64,000 nt of DNA, taken from assembly GCF_022869805.1 (NCBI RefSeq), contig NZ_CP094974.1, positions 4,994,679 to 5,058,678 on the forward strand, in the 5' to 3' direction. Origin of the DNA: Halosolutus halophilus. Its GTDB lineage: Archaea > Halobacteriota > Halobacteria > Halobacteriales > Natrialbaceae. A model generated the notes under the pieces. The model was given only the letters and a program-made list of their open reading frames with translations. It was not told the origin of the DNA and made no database searches. This document shows positions 7,725 to 16,115 of this stretch, piece after piece. The position numbers and the translations under genes were made by a program. The stretch's first letter is position 1; every line of letters starts with the position of its first letter.

Positions 7725-7902
7725 AAGATGCCGCTCTGGCGTGACGATAATACGTTTTGGGAGGGGGGCGCCGCTGACTACACACTGGTTCGTGACACGC
7801 AACTCGGCAGTGAAAGCGGTCCGCCAGTAACTCTCGACGGTCGCCGTTGCGTGCCGGCGGAACGGGAACTGATCCGGAGAGGGGAAGGTTCTCGGGATGG
7901 GC

Positions 7903-8271
7903 TCACTCGGGTTCACACCAGAGGGTCGCCCCGTTGCGGGAGCACTCGATCTGGACGGGATCGTCGTAGGTCACCGAGACGGCGTCCATCGACTGGACGT
8001 AGTGGGCGGGCAGCCCGCCCTTGGAACGCTCGTTGAGTTGCCGGAGTAATCCGGCCTCCTGAAGCCGCTCGACTTTCCTGTACGCCGTCGATCGCGGCAG
8101 GTCGAGTTCCTCGGCGATTTCACGGACCGTCACCGGTTCTTCCGCACGCAGATATACGTCTCGCGTGTCGCCGGCGGCGAGCAGTTCGATTATCGAGTGG
8201 GGATCACACCCCATCGGGCCGTCCTGCTCGGCGTACGTACACCGGGGTCGGTTGTCGGCTGTCTCGCTCAT
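7903..8271 (-). CDS. Winged-helix transcriptional regulator
   Basis: This 122-residue protein has a central winged helix: SIIELLAAGDTRDVYLRAEE is the first helix region, VTVREIAEELDLPRSTAYRK is the helix-turn-helix, and VERLQEAGLLRQL the wing entry. Two cysteines precede the fold (CTYAEQDGPMGC) and two occur in the C-terminal part (ECSRNGATLWC), a possible metal or redox site. The layout fits the ArsR/TrmB-like haloarchaeal regulators. A divergent or distal target is not obvious; the lipoprotein pseudogene lies directly downstream on the same strand. Confidence 0.75.
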   Translation of the reverse strand: MSETADNRPRCTYAEQDGPMGCDPHSIIELLAAGDTRDVYLRAEEPVTVREIAEELDLPRSTAYRKVERLQEAGLLRQLNERSKGGLPAHYVQSMDAVSVTYDDPVQIECSRNGATLWCEPE

Positions 8272-8445
8272 ATCTGCCCGTTGTACGTCCGGAAAGGTGT
8301 ATCTCGCACACTACTCCCAGTCTGCGGGAATTGACGACGAGGACGACGTGGACCGGAACACCGGGCCGGCGGCCGCTGCGATGCTGTCTGGATGGCTATC
8401 CCGTCTCGACCAGTATACCGCCTGCACCGCTATACCGCCTGCACA

Positions 8446-9699
8446 CTACGCCGGTTCGCCAAAGGCGTACATCGTCTCGTGGGCCGTTACCTCGAGATCG
8501 ACGAAATCGCCGGGTTCGAGCCCGTACTCGTCCGCATTCCGGACGATGAGTTGTCGGTAGGCCGAGTCGCGACACTTCACGGAGTCGGCGGTTCCCTCCT
8601 CGACGACGAGCACGTCCTCGCGGGTCTTCCCGACCATGTCCGCGTAGGCCTCGCCGACGATCTCGCGTTTCACCGCGCTCATCTCCTTCGATCGCTCCTT
8701 CTTGATCGTGCCACCCAGTCCCTTCATCTCGGCGGCGTCGGTACCCGGGCGCTTCGAGAAGCGGGTGACGTTGATCTTCTCCGGCCGCGTTTCCCGGAGG
8801 AGGGCCATCGACTGTTCGTGGTCGTGGTCGGTCTCGGTGGGGAAGCCGACGATGAAGTCCGTCGAGAGCGTCCAGTAGTCCAGCGCCTCGTCGAACGTTT
8901 CGACGACTTCGAGGTACTCTTCGACCTGGTGCTGGCGGCGCATGTCGCCGAGCACGTCGTCGCTGCCCGACTGGACGGGCGCGTGAAGGAAGTCGTAGAG
9001 TTCCTCGTTTTCGGCGAAGACCTCGGCCAGTTCCTCGCGGATGCCGTGGACGCCCTTCGGGTTGGCCATCCCCACGCGGACTCGGAAGTCACCGTCGATG
9101 TCACAGATCCGATCGAGCAGGCGGTGGAGTTTGCGCTCGCCCTCGTCCCAGCCGTAGACGCCGGTGTCCTGGCCCGTGATCCGAATCTCCGTCGCGCCGG
9201 CGTGGATCAGCGCCCGGGCTTTCTCGACGTTGTCCTCGATCGACGGCGACTCGATCTTGCCCGTCGCGTGCTTGGTGATGCAGTACGAACAGTCGGACAT
9301 ACAGCCCCGCGCGATCGGGAGGATGCCGACGACGCCGTCGAGGACGGGTTCGGCGTCGGGAGTCGTCGTCGGGCACTCGCCGTTGGTGACCGCTTCCGGG
9401 ACCTCGTCCCAGTGGAGGACCTGGCCGTCGACGTCGGCCTTCGCGAACTCCTCGCCCTGTGCGAGGGCCATACAGCCCGTGATGAAGAGGTCCGCGGTCT
9501 CGTCGGCCAGTTCCTCGGCCCGGCGGAGCATGTTCCGCTCGGTCTTCTCGACGACGGTACAGGTGTTGAGGATGGCGACGTCCGCCTCCCCGGGGCCGTC
9601 GACCCGGTAATGGCCCGCGTCGCGGAGTCGCCGCTCGATCTCGCGACTCTCTCCGCGGTTGGACGTACAGCCGTACGTCTCGATGTGGTACCGGGCCAT
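8446..9699 (-). CDS. tRNA (N6-threonylcarbamoyladenosine37-C2) methylthiotransferase, archaeal e-MtaB
   Basis: This 417-residue radical-SAM enzyme adds a methylthio group to t6A37 of tRNAs decoding ANN codons. The N-terminal UPF0004 domain has the three cluster cysteines, Cys11 (ETYGCTSN), Cys47 (ILNTCTV) and Cys76 (FITGCMA). The radical-SAM motif is RGCMSDCSYC (Cys133, 137, 140). A TRAM-like domain ends the protein (VVEEGTADSVKCRD...GDFVDLEVTAHETMY). ATG at 9699 (MARYHIETYG) is preferred over 9714 because the extra five residues (MVQRR) are not conserved in character. It stands alone, with no neighbour in tRNA modification. Confidence 0.92.
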   Translation of the reverse strand: MARYHIETYGCTSNRGESREIERRLRDAGHYRVDGPGEADVAILNTCTVVEKTERNMLRRAEELADETADLFITGCMALAQGEEFAKADVDGQVLHWDEVPEAVTNGECPTTTPDAEPVLDGVVGILPIARGCMSDCSYCITKHATGKIESPSIEDNVEKARALIHAGATEIRITGQDTGVYGWDEGERKLHRLLDRICDIDGDFRVRVGMANPKGVHGIREELAEVFAENEELYDFLHAPVQSGSDDVLGDMRRQHQVEEYLEVVETFDEALDYWTLSTDFIVGFPTETDHDHEQSMALLRETRPEKINVTRFSKRPGTDAAEMKGLGGTIKKERSKEMSAVKREIVGEAYADMVGKTREDVLVVEEGTADSVKCRDSAYRQLIVRNADEYGLEPGDFVDLEVTAHETMYAFGEPA

Positions 9700-9892
9700 T
9701 CGTCGTTGCACCATCGTCGGGTCCGGGAGGGCAAAAGCCCGACGGATTACGGTTGCGACGGCGGTACCGCGGTCGGATCGACTCGCACGCCGATCGCACT
9801 CGAACGGTCGTCGCCGTCGGCGCGATCGAGGAACGCGAACGGGCGTTCACCGACTGCTGGGACCGATCGGAGGGGCGATCGGCAGGCCTCGT

Positions 9893-10084
9893 TCACTCCT
9901 TCGATCGGTCGTCGGTCGGACTCACAGCCCAGAGGACGATCAGGCCGATCACGACGGCGCCGACGATGATCGTCGTCGTAAACGACACCCGCACGCCGAA
10001 GAACGCGAGCGCGGTCCGGAGTTCGACGAGGAGTACGAGGAGAATCGCGATCACGATCAACAGCCGAGGGAGCGTGGTTCGCAT
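9893..10084 (-). CDS. Small two-TM protein of the ba3 oxidase operon (CbaC-like)
   Basis: The gene encodes 63 residues with two hydrophobic helices (about 5-29 and 34-54) and a charged end, SPTDDRSKE. It begins 16 nt after the end of cbaA and shares its strand, making it the last gene of the cba operon. Haloarchaeal ba3 oxidase clusters often end with such a small membrane protein annotated CbaC; I infer the same here from position and topology. It may help assembly or stability of the oxidase in the cytoplasmic membrane. Confidence 0.65.
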   Translation of the reverse strand: MRTTLPRLLIVIAILLVLLVELRTALAFFGVRVSFTTTIIVGAVVIGLIVLWAVSPTDDRSKE

Positions 10085-10100
10085 CGATCGATCACTCGCA

Positions 10101-11864
10101 CTATCCGTAGCCGACGCTCGCGAGTCCACCCTCGACGGTCGCACGGAGGAGGGCGACGAGACTCGCCGGTTCGGTCAGGACGGGGAACGGCCCGATATCC
10201 GGACCGAACAGTCCGCCTCTCGAGACGATACTGGCGAGCGGGAACCCGTAAGCGAGCACCAGCAGGACGATCGCGATGCCGGCCCACAGCTTCAGGTTGT
10301 CGAGCACCCGCGGCGAGTCCTCGGGACCCGACAGCGGACGCGGGATCCGGTGATCGTCGATCGGCTCGGTACCCCCGTTGAACGCCGTCAGGAGCATCAA
10401 CGCGAGAAACAGCATCGCCGAGACGAACAGGAGGATGCCGCCGATCGCGAGCTGGGCGTTGAGTTCCCCGATCGAGCCGGCGGCGATCTCGTACTCGAAC
10501 CCCTCGTACTGCGGTTCGGCCGTTCGGCGGGGTATCCCGGCCAGCCCGCCGCGGTACATCGAGTTCGTCATGAAGACGATGCCGACGAACCAGAGGAGGA
10601 CCTGGACCAGCCCGAGGCCCCGTCCGACGAGGCGGTTCCCGGTCAGTTGCGGGACGAGCCAGTAGGAGCCGGCCATGAACGTCAGCGCGGCGGCGGTTCC
10701 CACCTGCGTGTGGATGTGACCGGGTATCCAGAGCGTGTTGTGGACGAGGTAGTTGATGTTCATCCCGGCGTTGACGATGCCGGTGAATCCGCCGAACGCG
10801 AAGACGGCACCGGCCAGCGCCATCCCGGTGAACGCCGGCTCTCGCCACGGCAGCGCCGTCAACCAGCCGAGATAGCCCTCGCCGCCGCGCTGGCGAGCGC
10901 CGTGTTCCATGCTGGCGACGACGGTGAACGCCGTCAGCAGGCTCGGCAACAGCAGGAACATCGTGTTCGTCATCGCGATGAACTTGAACCCCTCCGCGAT
11001 CCCCGGGTCGAGGTACTGGTGGTGGATGCCCACCGGGGTTCCCAGCAGGACGAACAGGATGAAGACGACGCGAGCCAGCGGGTCGCTGAACAGCCGTCCC
11101 CCGGAGAGCTTCGGCAGCAGGATGTACCACAGCAGGTACGCCGGCAGCAGCCAGAAGTAGACGACGGAGTGGCCGAAGTACCAGAACAGCGTCCGCGTCA
11201 GCAGCGGGTTGATCGACTCGACGATGCCGAGCGACCACGGCAAGATGAACGCCAGAATCGCCACGGCGACGCCGATCGACGAGAGGTACCACATGATCAT
11301 CGTCGTCAGTACCATGAACGTCGGCAGCGGGATCCGCTCGCCGGGGTGGTCCCCCTTCCAGGCCCACCACGAGCGGAACCAGTCGACGCCCGCGAGCCAC
11401 GTCCCGACGACGAAGACGACGAGGCCGACGTAAAAGATCGGATGCCCCTGCAGCGGCGCGTAAAAGGTAAAGAGCGTGTCCGAATCCACGTTGATCCAGT
11501 CGACGAAGCCGGCCAGGATCGCGAACGCCGCGAGTAGGGTCCCGGTGACCATCAGGCCGTACCAGACCCAGGTGACCCGCATGTCGACGGGACCGCGCCC
11601 GAGGCTGTCGGTGACCGCCCACTGATAGACGCCCACGAGGAAGAAGATCGTGAACGTAACCACGAGGAAGACGCCGTGGCCCGTCAACACGGTGTAGTAG
11701 GCCTCCGACTCGATGAACCTGTACACGTCCGTCCGGTGGAGCGCCTGGATGAGTCCGAAGATCGCACCGACGCCGAACGCGACGAACGAGGACGTAAACA
11801 CCAGTCGAACGAGACGCGCCTGGACGGGATACTCGTCGGCGAACGTCTCACGCATCGTCATCAC
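10101..11864 (-). CDS. cbaA: ba3-type cytochrome c oxidase subunit I
   Basis: This 587-residue multi-helix protein is the haem-copper catalytic subunit that reduces oxygen to water. Family landmarks are visible: TGHGVFLVVTFTIFF (low-spin haem ligand), FGHSVVYFWLLPAY with the CuB His and the cross-linked Tyr (H-x3-Y), GIHHQYLDP with the two further CuB His, and LWIPGHIHTQVG for haem axial ligands. Proton-channel features match the B-type family rather than A-type oxidases. Three starts are possible (ATG 11864, 11861, 11855); all overlap the end of cbaB by 8-17 nt, showing translational coupling. Electron input is likely from halocyanin via CuA in CbaB. Confidence 0.93.
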   Translation of the reverse strand: MMTMRETFADEYPVQARLVRLVFTSSFVAFGVGAIFGLIQALHRTDVYRFIESEAYYTVLTGHGVFLVVTFTIFFLVGVYQWAVTDSLGRGPVDMRVTWVWYGLMVTGTLLAAFAILAGFVDWINVDSDTLFTFYAPLQGHPIFYVGLVVFVVGTWLAGVDWFRSWWAWKGDHPGERIPLPTFMVLTTMIMWYLSSIGVAVAILAFILPWSLGIVESINPLLTRTLFWYFGHSVVYFWLLPAYLLWYILLPKLSGGRLFSDPLARVVFILFVLLGTPVGIHHQYLDPGIAEGFKFIAMTNTMFLLLPSLLTAFTVVASMEHGARQRGGEGYLGWLTALPWREPAFTGMALAGAVFAFGGFTGIVNAGMNINYLVHNTLWIPGHIHTQVGTAAALTFMAGSYWLVPQLTGNRLVGRGLGLVQVLLWFVGIVFMTNSMYRGGLAGIPRRTAEPQYEGFEYEIAAGSIGELNAQLAIGGILLFVSAMLFLALMLLTAFNGGTEPIDDHRIPRPLSGPEDSPRVLDNLKLWAGIAIVLLVLAYGFPLASIVSRGGLFGPDIGPFPVLTEPASLVALLRATVEGGLASVGYG

Positions 11865-12729
11865 CTTCGCCGTCGGTCCCGGTCTCGTCGCCGGTTTCGT
11901 TCCCGTCGCCGGCCCCGGTCTCGTTCCCGTCGCCGCCGTCGTCGCCCTGCTCGCCCTCGTCCCCGGCTTCCGCCACGGTCAGGGTCCCGCTCTCCTCGTG
12001 GTCGTCGACGATGACCGTCCAGTCGTGGTCGCCCTCGCCGAGATCGGCCGTGTCGACCGTGAACGTCACCGTCTCGCTGTCGTCGCCAGGGACCGTGACG
12101 TCCTCCTCGAACGTTTCGTTGCCGATTTCGAGCGCGATCGTGGTCTCGAGGTCCTCGAGTTGGCCGTTCTCGACCGTGACCTCGAACTCGGTTTCGTTCC
12201 CGGGTTCGACCTCGTCGGGAGCCTCGACCGACAGTTCGGTCAGGTCGAACTCGTCTTCGGGAACGACGTTGAGTTTCCCCTCCATGGTGTGGTGTTGGGA
12301 GCCGCAGTACTCGTGACAGATCACCCCGTACTCCTCGGGCTCGTCGAACTCGACCGTCATCGTCGACACCTCGCCGGGGATGACCATCGTGTTGGTGTTC
12401 GTCCCGACGACGCTGAAGCCGTGGATGACGTCCGCGCTCGTCACGTAGAACGTCACTTCGCTGTTCGCCGGCACCTCGATCGGGTCGGGCTGGAAGATGA
12501 ACGTCCGGGCGACGACGTACGCCTCGTACTCGTTCTCGCCGACCTGCTCGACGCGCGGTTCGCTGAACCGATCGTCCTCGCTGATGTCGTCGGGGGGCAG
12601 CACTTCCTCGCTGTCGTCGATCATCGAGATGCCGAGCCCGATCGAGCCGTACGTGATCGTCACGATGAACGCGACGATCAACACCAGCGCTGCAACGAGC
12701 CACAACTTCTCGTACGTGTGGATCCTCAT
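11848..12729 (-). CDS. cbaB: ba3-type oxidase subunit II with C-terminal Ig-like and acidic extension
   Basis: The protein (293 residues) has one N-terminal membrane anchor (about 8-32) and a cupredoxin domain facing outside. The CuA site is complete: His103 (DVIHGF), then CHEYCGSQHHTM with Cys138, Cys142, His146 and Met149. A normal subunit II would end about residue 165. Here about 128 more residues follow: a beta-sandwich-like domain (ELSVEAPDEVEPGNETEFEV ... HDWTVIVDDHEESGTLTV), then a tail of D/G/N-E-T-G repeats. ATG at 12729 overlaps the cbaD stop as ATGA, fixing the start; a frame extension upstream inside cbaD is rejected. Confidence 0.9.
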   Translation of the reverse strand: MRIHTYEKLWLVAALVLIVAFIVTITYGSIGLGISMIDDSEEVLPPDDISEDDRFSEPRVEQVGENEYEAYVVARTFIFQPDPIEVPANSEVTFYVTSADVIHGFSVVGTNTNTMVIPGEVSTMTVEFDEPEEYGVICHEYCGSQHHTMEGKLNVVPEDEFDLTELSVEAPDEVEPGNETEFEVTVENGQLEDLETTIALEIGNETFEEDVTVPGDDSETVTFTVDTADLGEGDHDWTVIVDDHEESGTLTVAEAGDEGEQGDDGGDGNETGAGDGNETGDETGTDGEGDDDA

Positions 12730-12908
12730 GCGATCACCAGCGGTGTCGGGCCGCTCCCGAGAAACTCGACGAAGTACGTGAACAGCCACATCAACATGAG
12801 TACCAGAAAGTACAGCGCGATCAGCACCAGCGTTCCAACCGGATCGAACTCCTCGTGACTGACCGTTTCGTCCGGTGCCGACATTTTGTGGACGTTCGCG
12901 TCTGACAT
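12726..12908 (-). CDS. cbaD: Small subunit of ba3 oxidase (subunit IIa-like)
   Basis: This 60-residue protein has one transmembrane helix (about residues 24-48, TLVLIALYFLVLMLMWLFTY) and a short polar N-terminus, MSDANVHKMSAPDETVSHEE. It matches the small CbaD subunit that opens haloarchaeal ba3 operons and resembles subunit IIa of Thermus ba3 oxidase in size and topology. Its stop codon overlaps the cbaB start (ATGA). A strong TATA-like element (attTATAc on the reverse strand, 12934-12942) lies about 27 nt upstream, so the operon message is probably leaderless. Confidence 0.8.
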   Translation of the reverse strand: MSDANVHKMSAPDETVSHEEFDPVGTLVLIALYFLVLMLMWLFTYFVEFLGSGPTPLVIA

Positions 12909-12933
12909 ACTGGCCTCCCGACCACGACTGGAC

Positions 12934-12942
12934 GTATAAATC
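12934..12942 (-). promoter_or_regulatory. TATA box of the cba operon
   Basis: On the reverse strand the sequence reads as an archaeal TATA element centred about 28 nt before the cbaD ATG at 12908. This fits transcription starting at or next to the start codon. It is the only AT-rich box in the 75 nt before the gene. Confidence 0.6.
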
Positions 12943-13009
12943 GTAGGCCCGATTTCACTGCTATATCGAAGCTAACGCCCGAAATCACCGATACGTGTCC
13001 GACTTTTGA

Positions 13010-13338
13010 TCACGCGATGTAACCGGGACTTCCAGCGGTAATTGCGATATTATCGACGGGATAGTAGCCATTGATCCCCGGGCGCCGCCAACGGTCGGTG
13101 TACGCCGTCTCGACCATTCCCTCGACTCGATCGCGAGTCCCGCCGACCGGACGGGTGGTGCGGATCGCCTCGTCCCGGTGGGCTGCCGCGGCCACACCCC
13201 GGTAGTCGTCGCTCTCGTCCTCGTCGTCCTCGTCCTCGTCGCCCTCGTCGCGATCGGCGAAGCGATCGAGAACGGCCGCGACGTGCTCGTCGAAGGTTCG
13301 GCGCCGCTCGGAACGTGACTGACGAGACGATCGGTCAC
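13010..13338 (-). pseudogene. Probable broken small gene upstream of the M48 protease
   Basis: The frame ending at TGA 13010 has good haloarchaeal coding character: FDEHVAAVLDRFADRDEGDE, DDYRGVAAAAHRDEAIRTTR, GMVETAYTDRW and a C-terminus NGYYPVDNIAITAGSPGYIA. It has no ATG, GTG or TTG near its beginning. The only suitable start with a T-rich box before it is GTG at 13338, which lies in the neighbouring frame (TDRLVSHVPS); joining the two needs a single-base shift around 13300-13320. I read it as a frameshifted small acidic protein of about 108 residues, of unknown family. It could alternatively start internally at a GTG (about 13188). Confidence 0.4.
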
Positions 13339-13383
13339 GGAAAATTTTTGTCCGTACGGTAAGAAGACCAACCAATTCCCTCC

Positions 13384-14469
13384 ATGACCCTCCGACTGCG
13401 GATCTGTGCCGTCCTCGGAGTGTTCGTCGCGGTAAACGCCCTGTTCGCCTTCGCGCTGCTGTGGGCGTACGGCGTTCTGCTCCCGGGGATCGTCGCCGGG
13501 AGCATCGTCTACGCCCGCCACGGCACCGTCGGATTCGACCTCCTCCAGGCCCCCGTCTCGTGGCCCGCATTCCTGCTCCTGGTCGCGGGCTTCCTCGCGG
13601 CGCAGACGTACTACGGGTATCGGCGCGTCCTCTCGGGCACCAGCGGCGACACCGGCGACGCTGAGCACGCGGTCGCGCGGATCGTCCGCCGACTGGCGAT
13701 GACCGCCGACGTGCCCGACCCGGCCGTTCGCGTCGTCGACGACGACGCACCGAGCTGTTACACCGTCGGTCGGCTCACCGACGCGACGATCGTTGTCACG
13801 ACGGGGCTGGTCGACCGACTCGACGCCGACGAACTCGAGGCCGTCCTCGCCCACGAGATCGCCCACGTCGCGAACCGCGACGTGACGCTGATGACGATCA
13901 CGACGCTGTTCGTCGAAATCGCGGATCGAGCCTATCACGCGGCACGGCTCGCCCGTCGGGCGCTGTCCGACCCGGACGCGCTGTCGACCCGGGGAACCGT
14001 CGCGATCCAGTGGTTTCTCCCACTGGTCGCGCTAACGTACGTCTTCGTCGCGCCGATCCTGTGGGCGTTTCCCGCCATCGCTAACCGGGCGACCCGAACC
14101 CTCTCGCACGCCCGGGAGTTCGCCGCGGACGCGGCGGCCGCGCGGATCACCGGCGAGCCACTCGCGCTCGCGACCGCACTGGTGACGCTCGCCGAGACGA
14201 CGACCACGCCGGAGACGGACCTCCGCGTGGCGGGCCTGCGCGCGTTGTGTATCGTGCCGGCGGACCCCGTCACCGGCGACGGGACGACGTCGGTCCCGGA
14301 TCTCGATCGGCCGATCGACGCCGCACGGCGGCGCGAGCGCGTAACGTCGTGGCTCGAGGGAACCACGCCGTCGGATCCCGTCGACGCGGGGTCCGACACG
14401 CACCCGCCCGTCGACGCCCGCGTCCGGCGACTCCAGGCACTGGCCGCCGAACTGGAGGGGGTATCGTGA
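13384..14469 (+). CDS. M48 family (HtpX-like) membrane metalloprotease
   Basis: This 361-residue protease has two N-terminal transmembrane helices (about 5-42 and 60-78) and a zinc site HEIAH at residues 147-151, with the third ligand Glu235 in SHAREFAAD. Two more hydrophobic segments (about 205-232) lie before the third ligand, as in HtpX. These proteases cut misfolded membrane proteins on the cytoplasmic face. It is the first gene of a five-gene run with 4-nt overlaps ending in DUF58 and a multi-TM protein, so it may process or control the complex those genes make. T-rich sequence (aaaatttttg, about 13341-13350) lies 34-43 nt upstream. Confidence 0.85.
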   Translation: MTLRLRICAVLGVFVAVNALFAFALLWAYGVLLPGIVAGSIVYARHGTVGFDLLQAPVSWPAFLLLVAGFLAAQTYYGYRRVLSGTSGDTGDAEHAVARIVRRLAMTADVPDPAVRVVDDDAPSCYTVGRLTDATIVVTTGLVDRLDADELEAVLAHEIAHVANRDVTLMTITTLFVEIADRAYHAARLARRALSDPDALSTRGTVAIQWFLPLVALTYVFVAPILWAFPAIANRATRTLSHAREFAADAAAARITGEPLALATALVTLAETTTTPETDLRVAGLRALCIVPADPVTGDGTTSVPDLDRPIDAARRRERVTSWLEGTTPSDPVDAGSDTHPPVDARVRRLQALAAELEGVS

Positions 14470-16115
14470 CCGGAACGCGACGAGTGCTGTTCGCCCTCGG
14501 CTGTGTCGTGTGTCTGCTCGCCGTCGCCACCGCGCTCCCCGCGGCCGATCCGCGACTCGACCCGCCCGGGGATCCCGGCGGGGAACCGACCGCCGGCGAG
14601 TGGGACTCGATCGACGGAACGCCCGAGTTCGATACGACGCCGCCGGACGATCGGGCGGGCGCGACCGATACGGACGACGCGGACGACGATCCGATCTCCC
14701 CCGACATCGAGATCGACGGCCCGATCGAACCGGGCAACGAGGTGCGGGTCGAGATCGACGACATCGGCCCGTTCAACGAGCGGACCGTCGAGGTGAACGG
14801 CCAACCGGCCGGAAAGACGGACTGGAGACGGATAGATCTCGTCGTGCCGTACGCCGAGGAGATGACCGTCTCGGTTCCCGAGGACAACGTCTCGCGAACG
14901 GTCGACGTCGAGACGGACGCGACGATCGAGACGCACGACGGGGCGGTCCCGGACCGCGAGTTCGAACTCTCGGCCGCGGTCGGATCGACGCCGGTCACAA
15001 ACGCGACCGTGTCGCTCGACGGCCATCCCGTCGCGACCACAGACGAGGACGGACGGGCCACCGTGACGCTCCCCGAGACGGCCGGTCCGGCCCACCTGCG
15101 CGTCGAACGCGGGCCGGTCGAGGGCAACCACACCGTCGACGTCGCCGAACCGACGGTGCGGTTCGTCTCTCCCCTGCTGTTCCCCGGCTCTCCGGCCCCC
15201 GTGCAGGTGTCGGCGGACGGAGACGCCGTCCCGGACGCGACGGTATCGCTCGCGGACGGCGGCACGAGCACGACCGGCGCAGACGGTCGGGCGCGAGTGT
15301 GGCTGCCGATCGAGGACGAGGCGACCGTGACCGCCGAGGTCGGGGCCGAAACCGCGACGGCGACCGTCGGGAACCTCTACCGTCGGCTGGCCGCGCTGGT
15401 CGTGCTCGTCCCCGGATTCCTCGTCGGCGGATCGATGACCTACCTGCGGTTCGTCGCGACTCGCGAGCGCCGTCGGGGGGCGGCGCTCGTTGGAACGTTC
15501 GTCGTACTCGCGGACGTCCTCGCGGGGCTCTCCGACGCGTTCGCGGCACTCGCCGACCTGCTCCGGGGGATCGACCGGCCGTCGATATCGCTGCCCGCGT
15601 TCACGGTTCCGCGGCCGGGATTCGAGTGGCAGTTCCCGTCAGTCGGCCCGGCTCTCGCGTCGTTCGGCAGCGCGCTCGGGACGGTACCGTCGCTCGGATC
15701 GCTCCTCAGTTCGCCGGGGCGGGGCGGCGGATCGCCGCTCCCCGAGTCGCCACTCCGCAAGGTCTTCGGCTCCGACGACGCCGAATCCGACGCTCCGACC
15801 GATTCCGCGGCGGCCGGTCCCGCGCTGGCGGACGAACCGCTCGCTCCCCGCGGGCCGCGTGCGGAGATCCGGGCGGCGTGGCACGCGGTCCTCGATCGGC
15901 TCGACGTGGTCGACCGCGAGACGGCGACGCCGGGAGCGGTCGCCCGCCGTGCGCTCGCCGACGGGTTCCCGGCCGAACCCGTCTCCCGACTCGTCACGGT
16001 CGTCCGCGAGGTCGAGTACGGTGGCCGCGACCCGTCGCCGGATCGGGTGGCGCGTGCACGGGCGGCGGCGACCGAGTTGCTCGATCACGATCCTGACGAG
16101 GGGGGATCGACGTGA
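14466..16115 (+). CDS. Secreted/membrane protein with C-terminal DUF4129 domain
   Basis: The product is 549 residues. Its layout is an N-terminal signal helix (about 6-24), an acidic linker, three Ig/carboxypeptidase-regulatory-like repeats outside the cell (with motifs such as ATTDEDGRATVTLPE and GADGRARVWLP), and a transmembrane helix (about 304-322). A second hydrophobic stretch follows (about 340-372), then a cytosolic DUF4129 domain (about 465-545; AWHAVLDRLDVVDRETATPG, VREVEYGG). DUF4129 is commonly fused to or next to transglutaminase-like and DUF58 proteins. GTG at 14466 overlaps the protease stop as GTGA, which decides the start. A role in a MoxR-dependent envelope complex is inferred from the neighbours. 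Confidence 0.82.
   Translation: MTGTRRVLFALGCVVCLLAVATALPAADPRLDPPGDPGGEPTAGEWDSIDGTPEFDTTPPDDRAGATDTDDADDDPISPDIEIDGPIEPGNEVRVEIDDIGPFNERTVEVNGQPAGKTDWRRIDLVVPYAEEMTVSVPEDNVSRTVDVETDATIETHDGAVPDREFELSAAVGSTPVTNATVSLDGHPVATTDEDGRATVTLPETAGPAHLRVERGPVEGNHTVDVAEPTVRFVSPLLFPGSPAPVQVSADGDAVPDATVSLADGGTSTTGADGRARVWLPIEDEATVTAEVGAETATATVGNLYRRLAALVVLVPGFLVGGSMTYLRFVATRERRRGAALVGTFVVLADVLAGLSDAFAALADLLRGIDRPSISLPAFTVPRPGFEWQFPSVGPALASFGSALGTVPSLGSLLSSPGRGGGSPLPESPLRKVFGSDDAESDAPTDSAAAGPALADEPLAPRGPRAEIRAAWHAVLDRLDVVDRETATPGAVARRALADGFPAEPVSRLVTVVREVEYGGRDPSPDRVARARAAATELLDHDPDEGGST

Noticed and set aside
9753..11537. Long + strand frame opposite cbaA
   Set aside because: It is the reverse-strand mirror of the oxidase genes; the Glu/Arg/Gln-rich translation has no hydrophobic or family features, while cbaA on the other strand has complete metal ligands.
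12985..13938. Reverse-strand frame of 317 codons overlapping the M48 protease
   Set aside because: Most of it lies opposite a clear protease gene. Only the GTG at 13338 in this frame may be relevant, as the lost start of the small broken gene.
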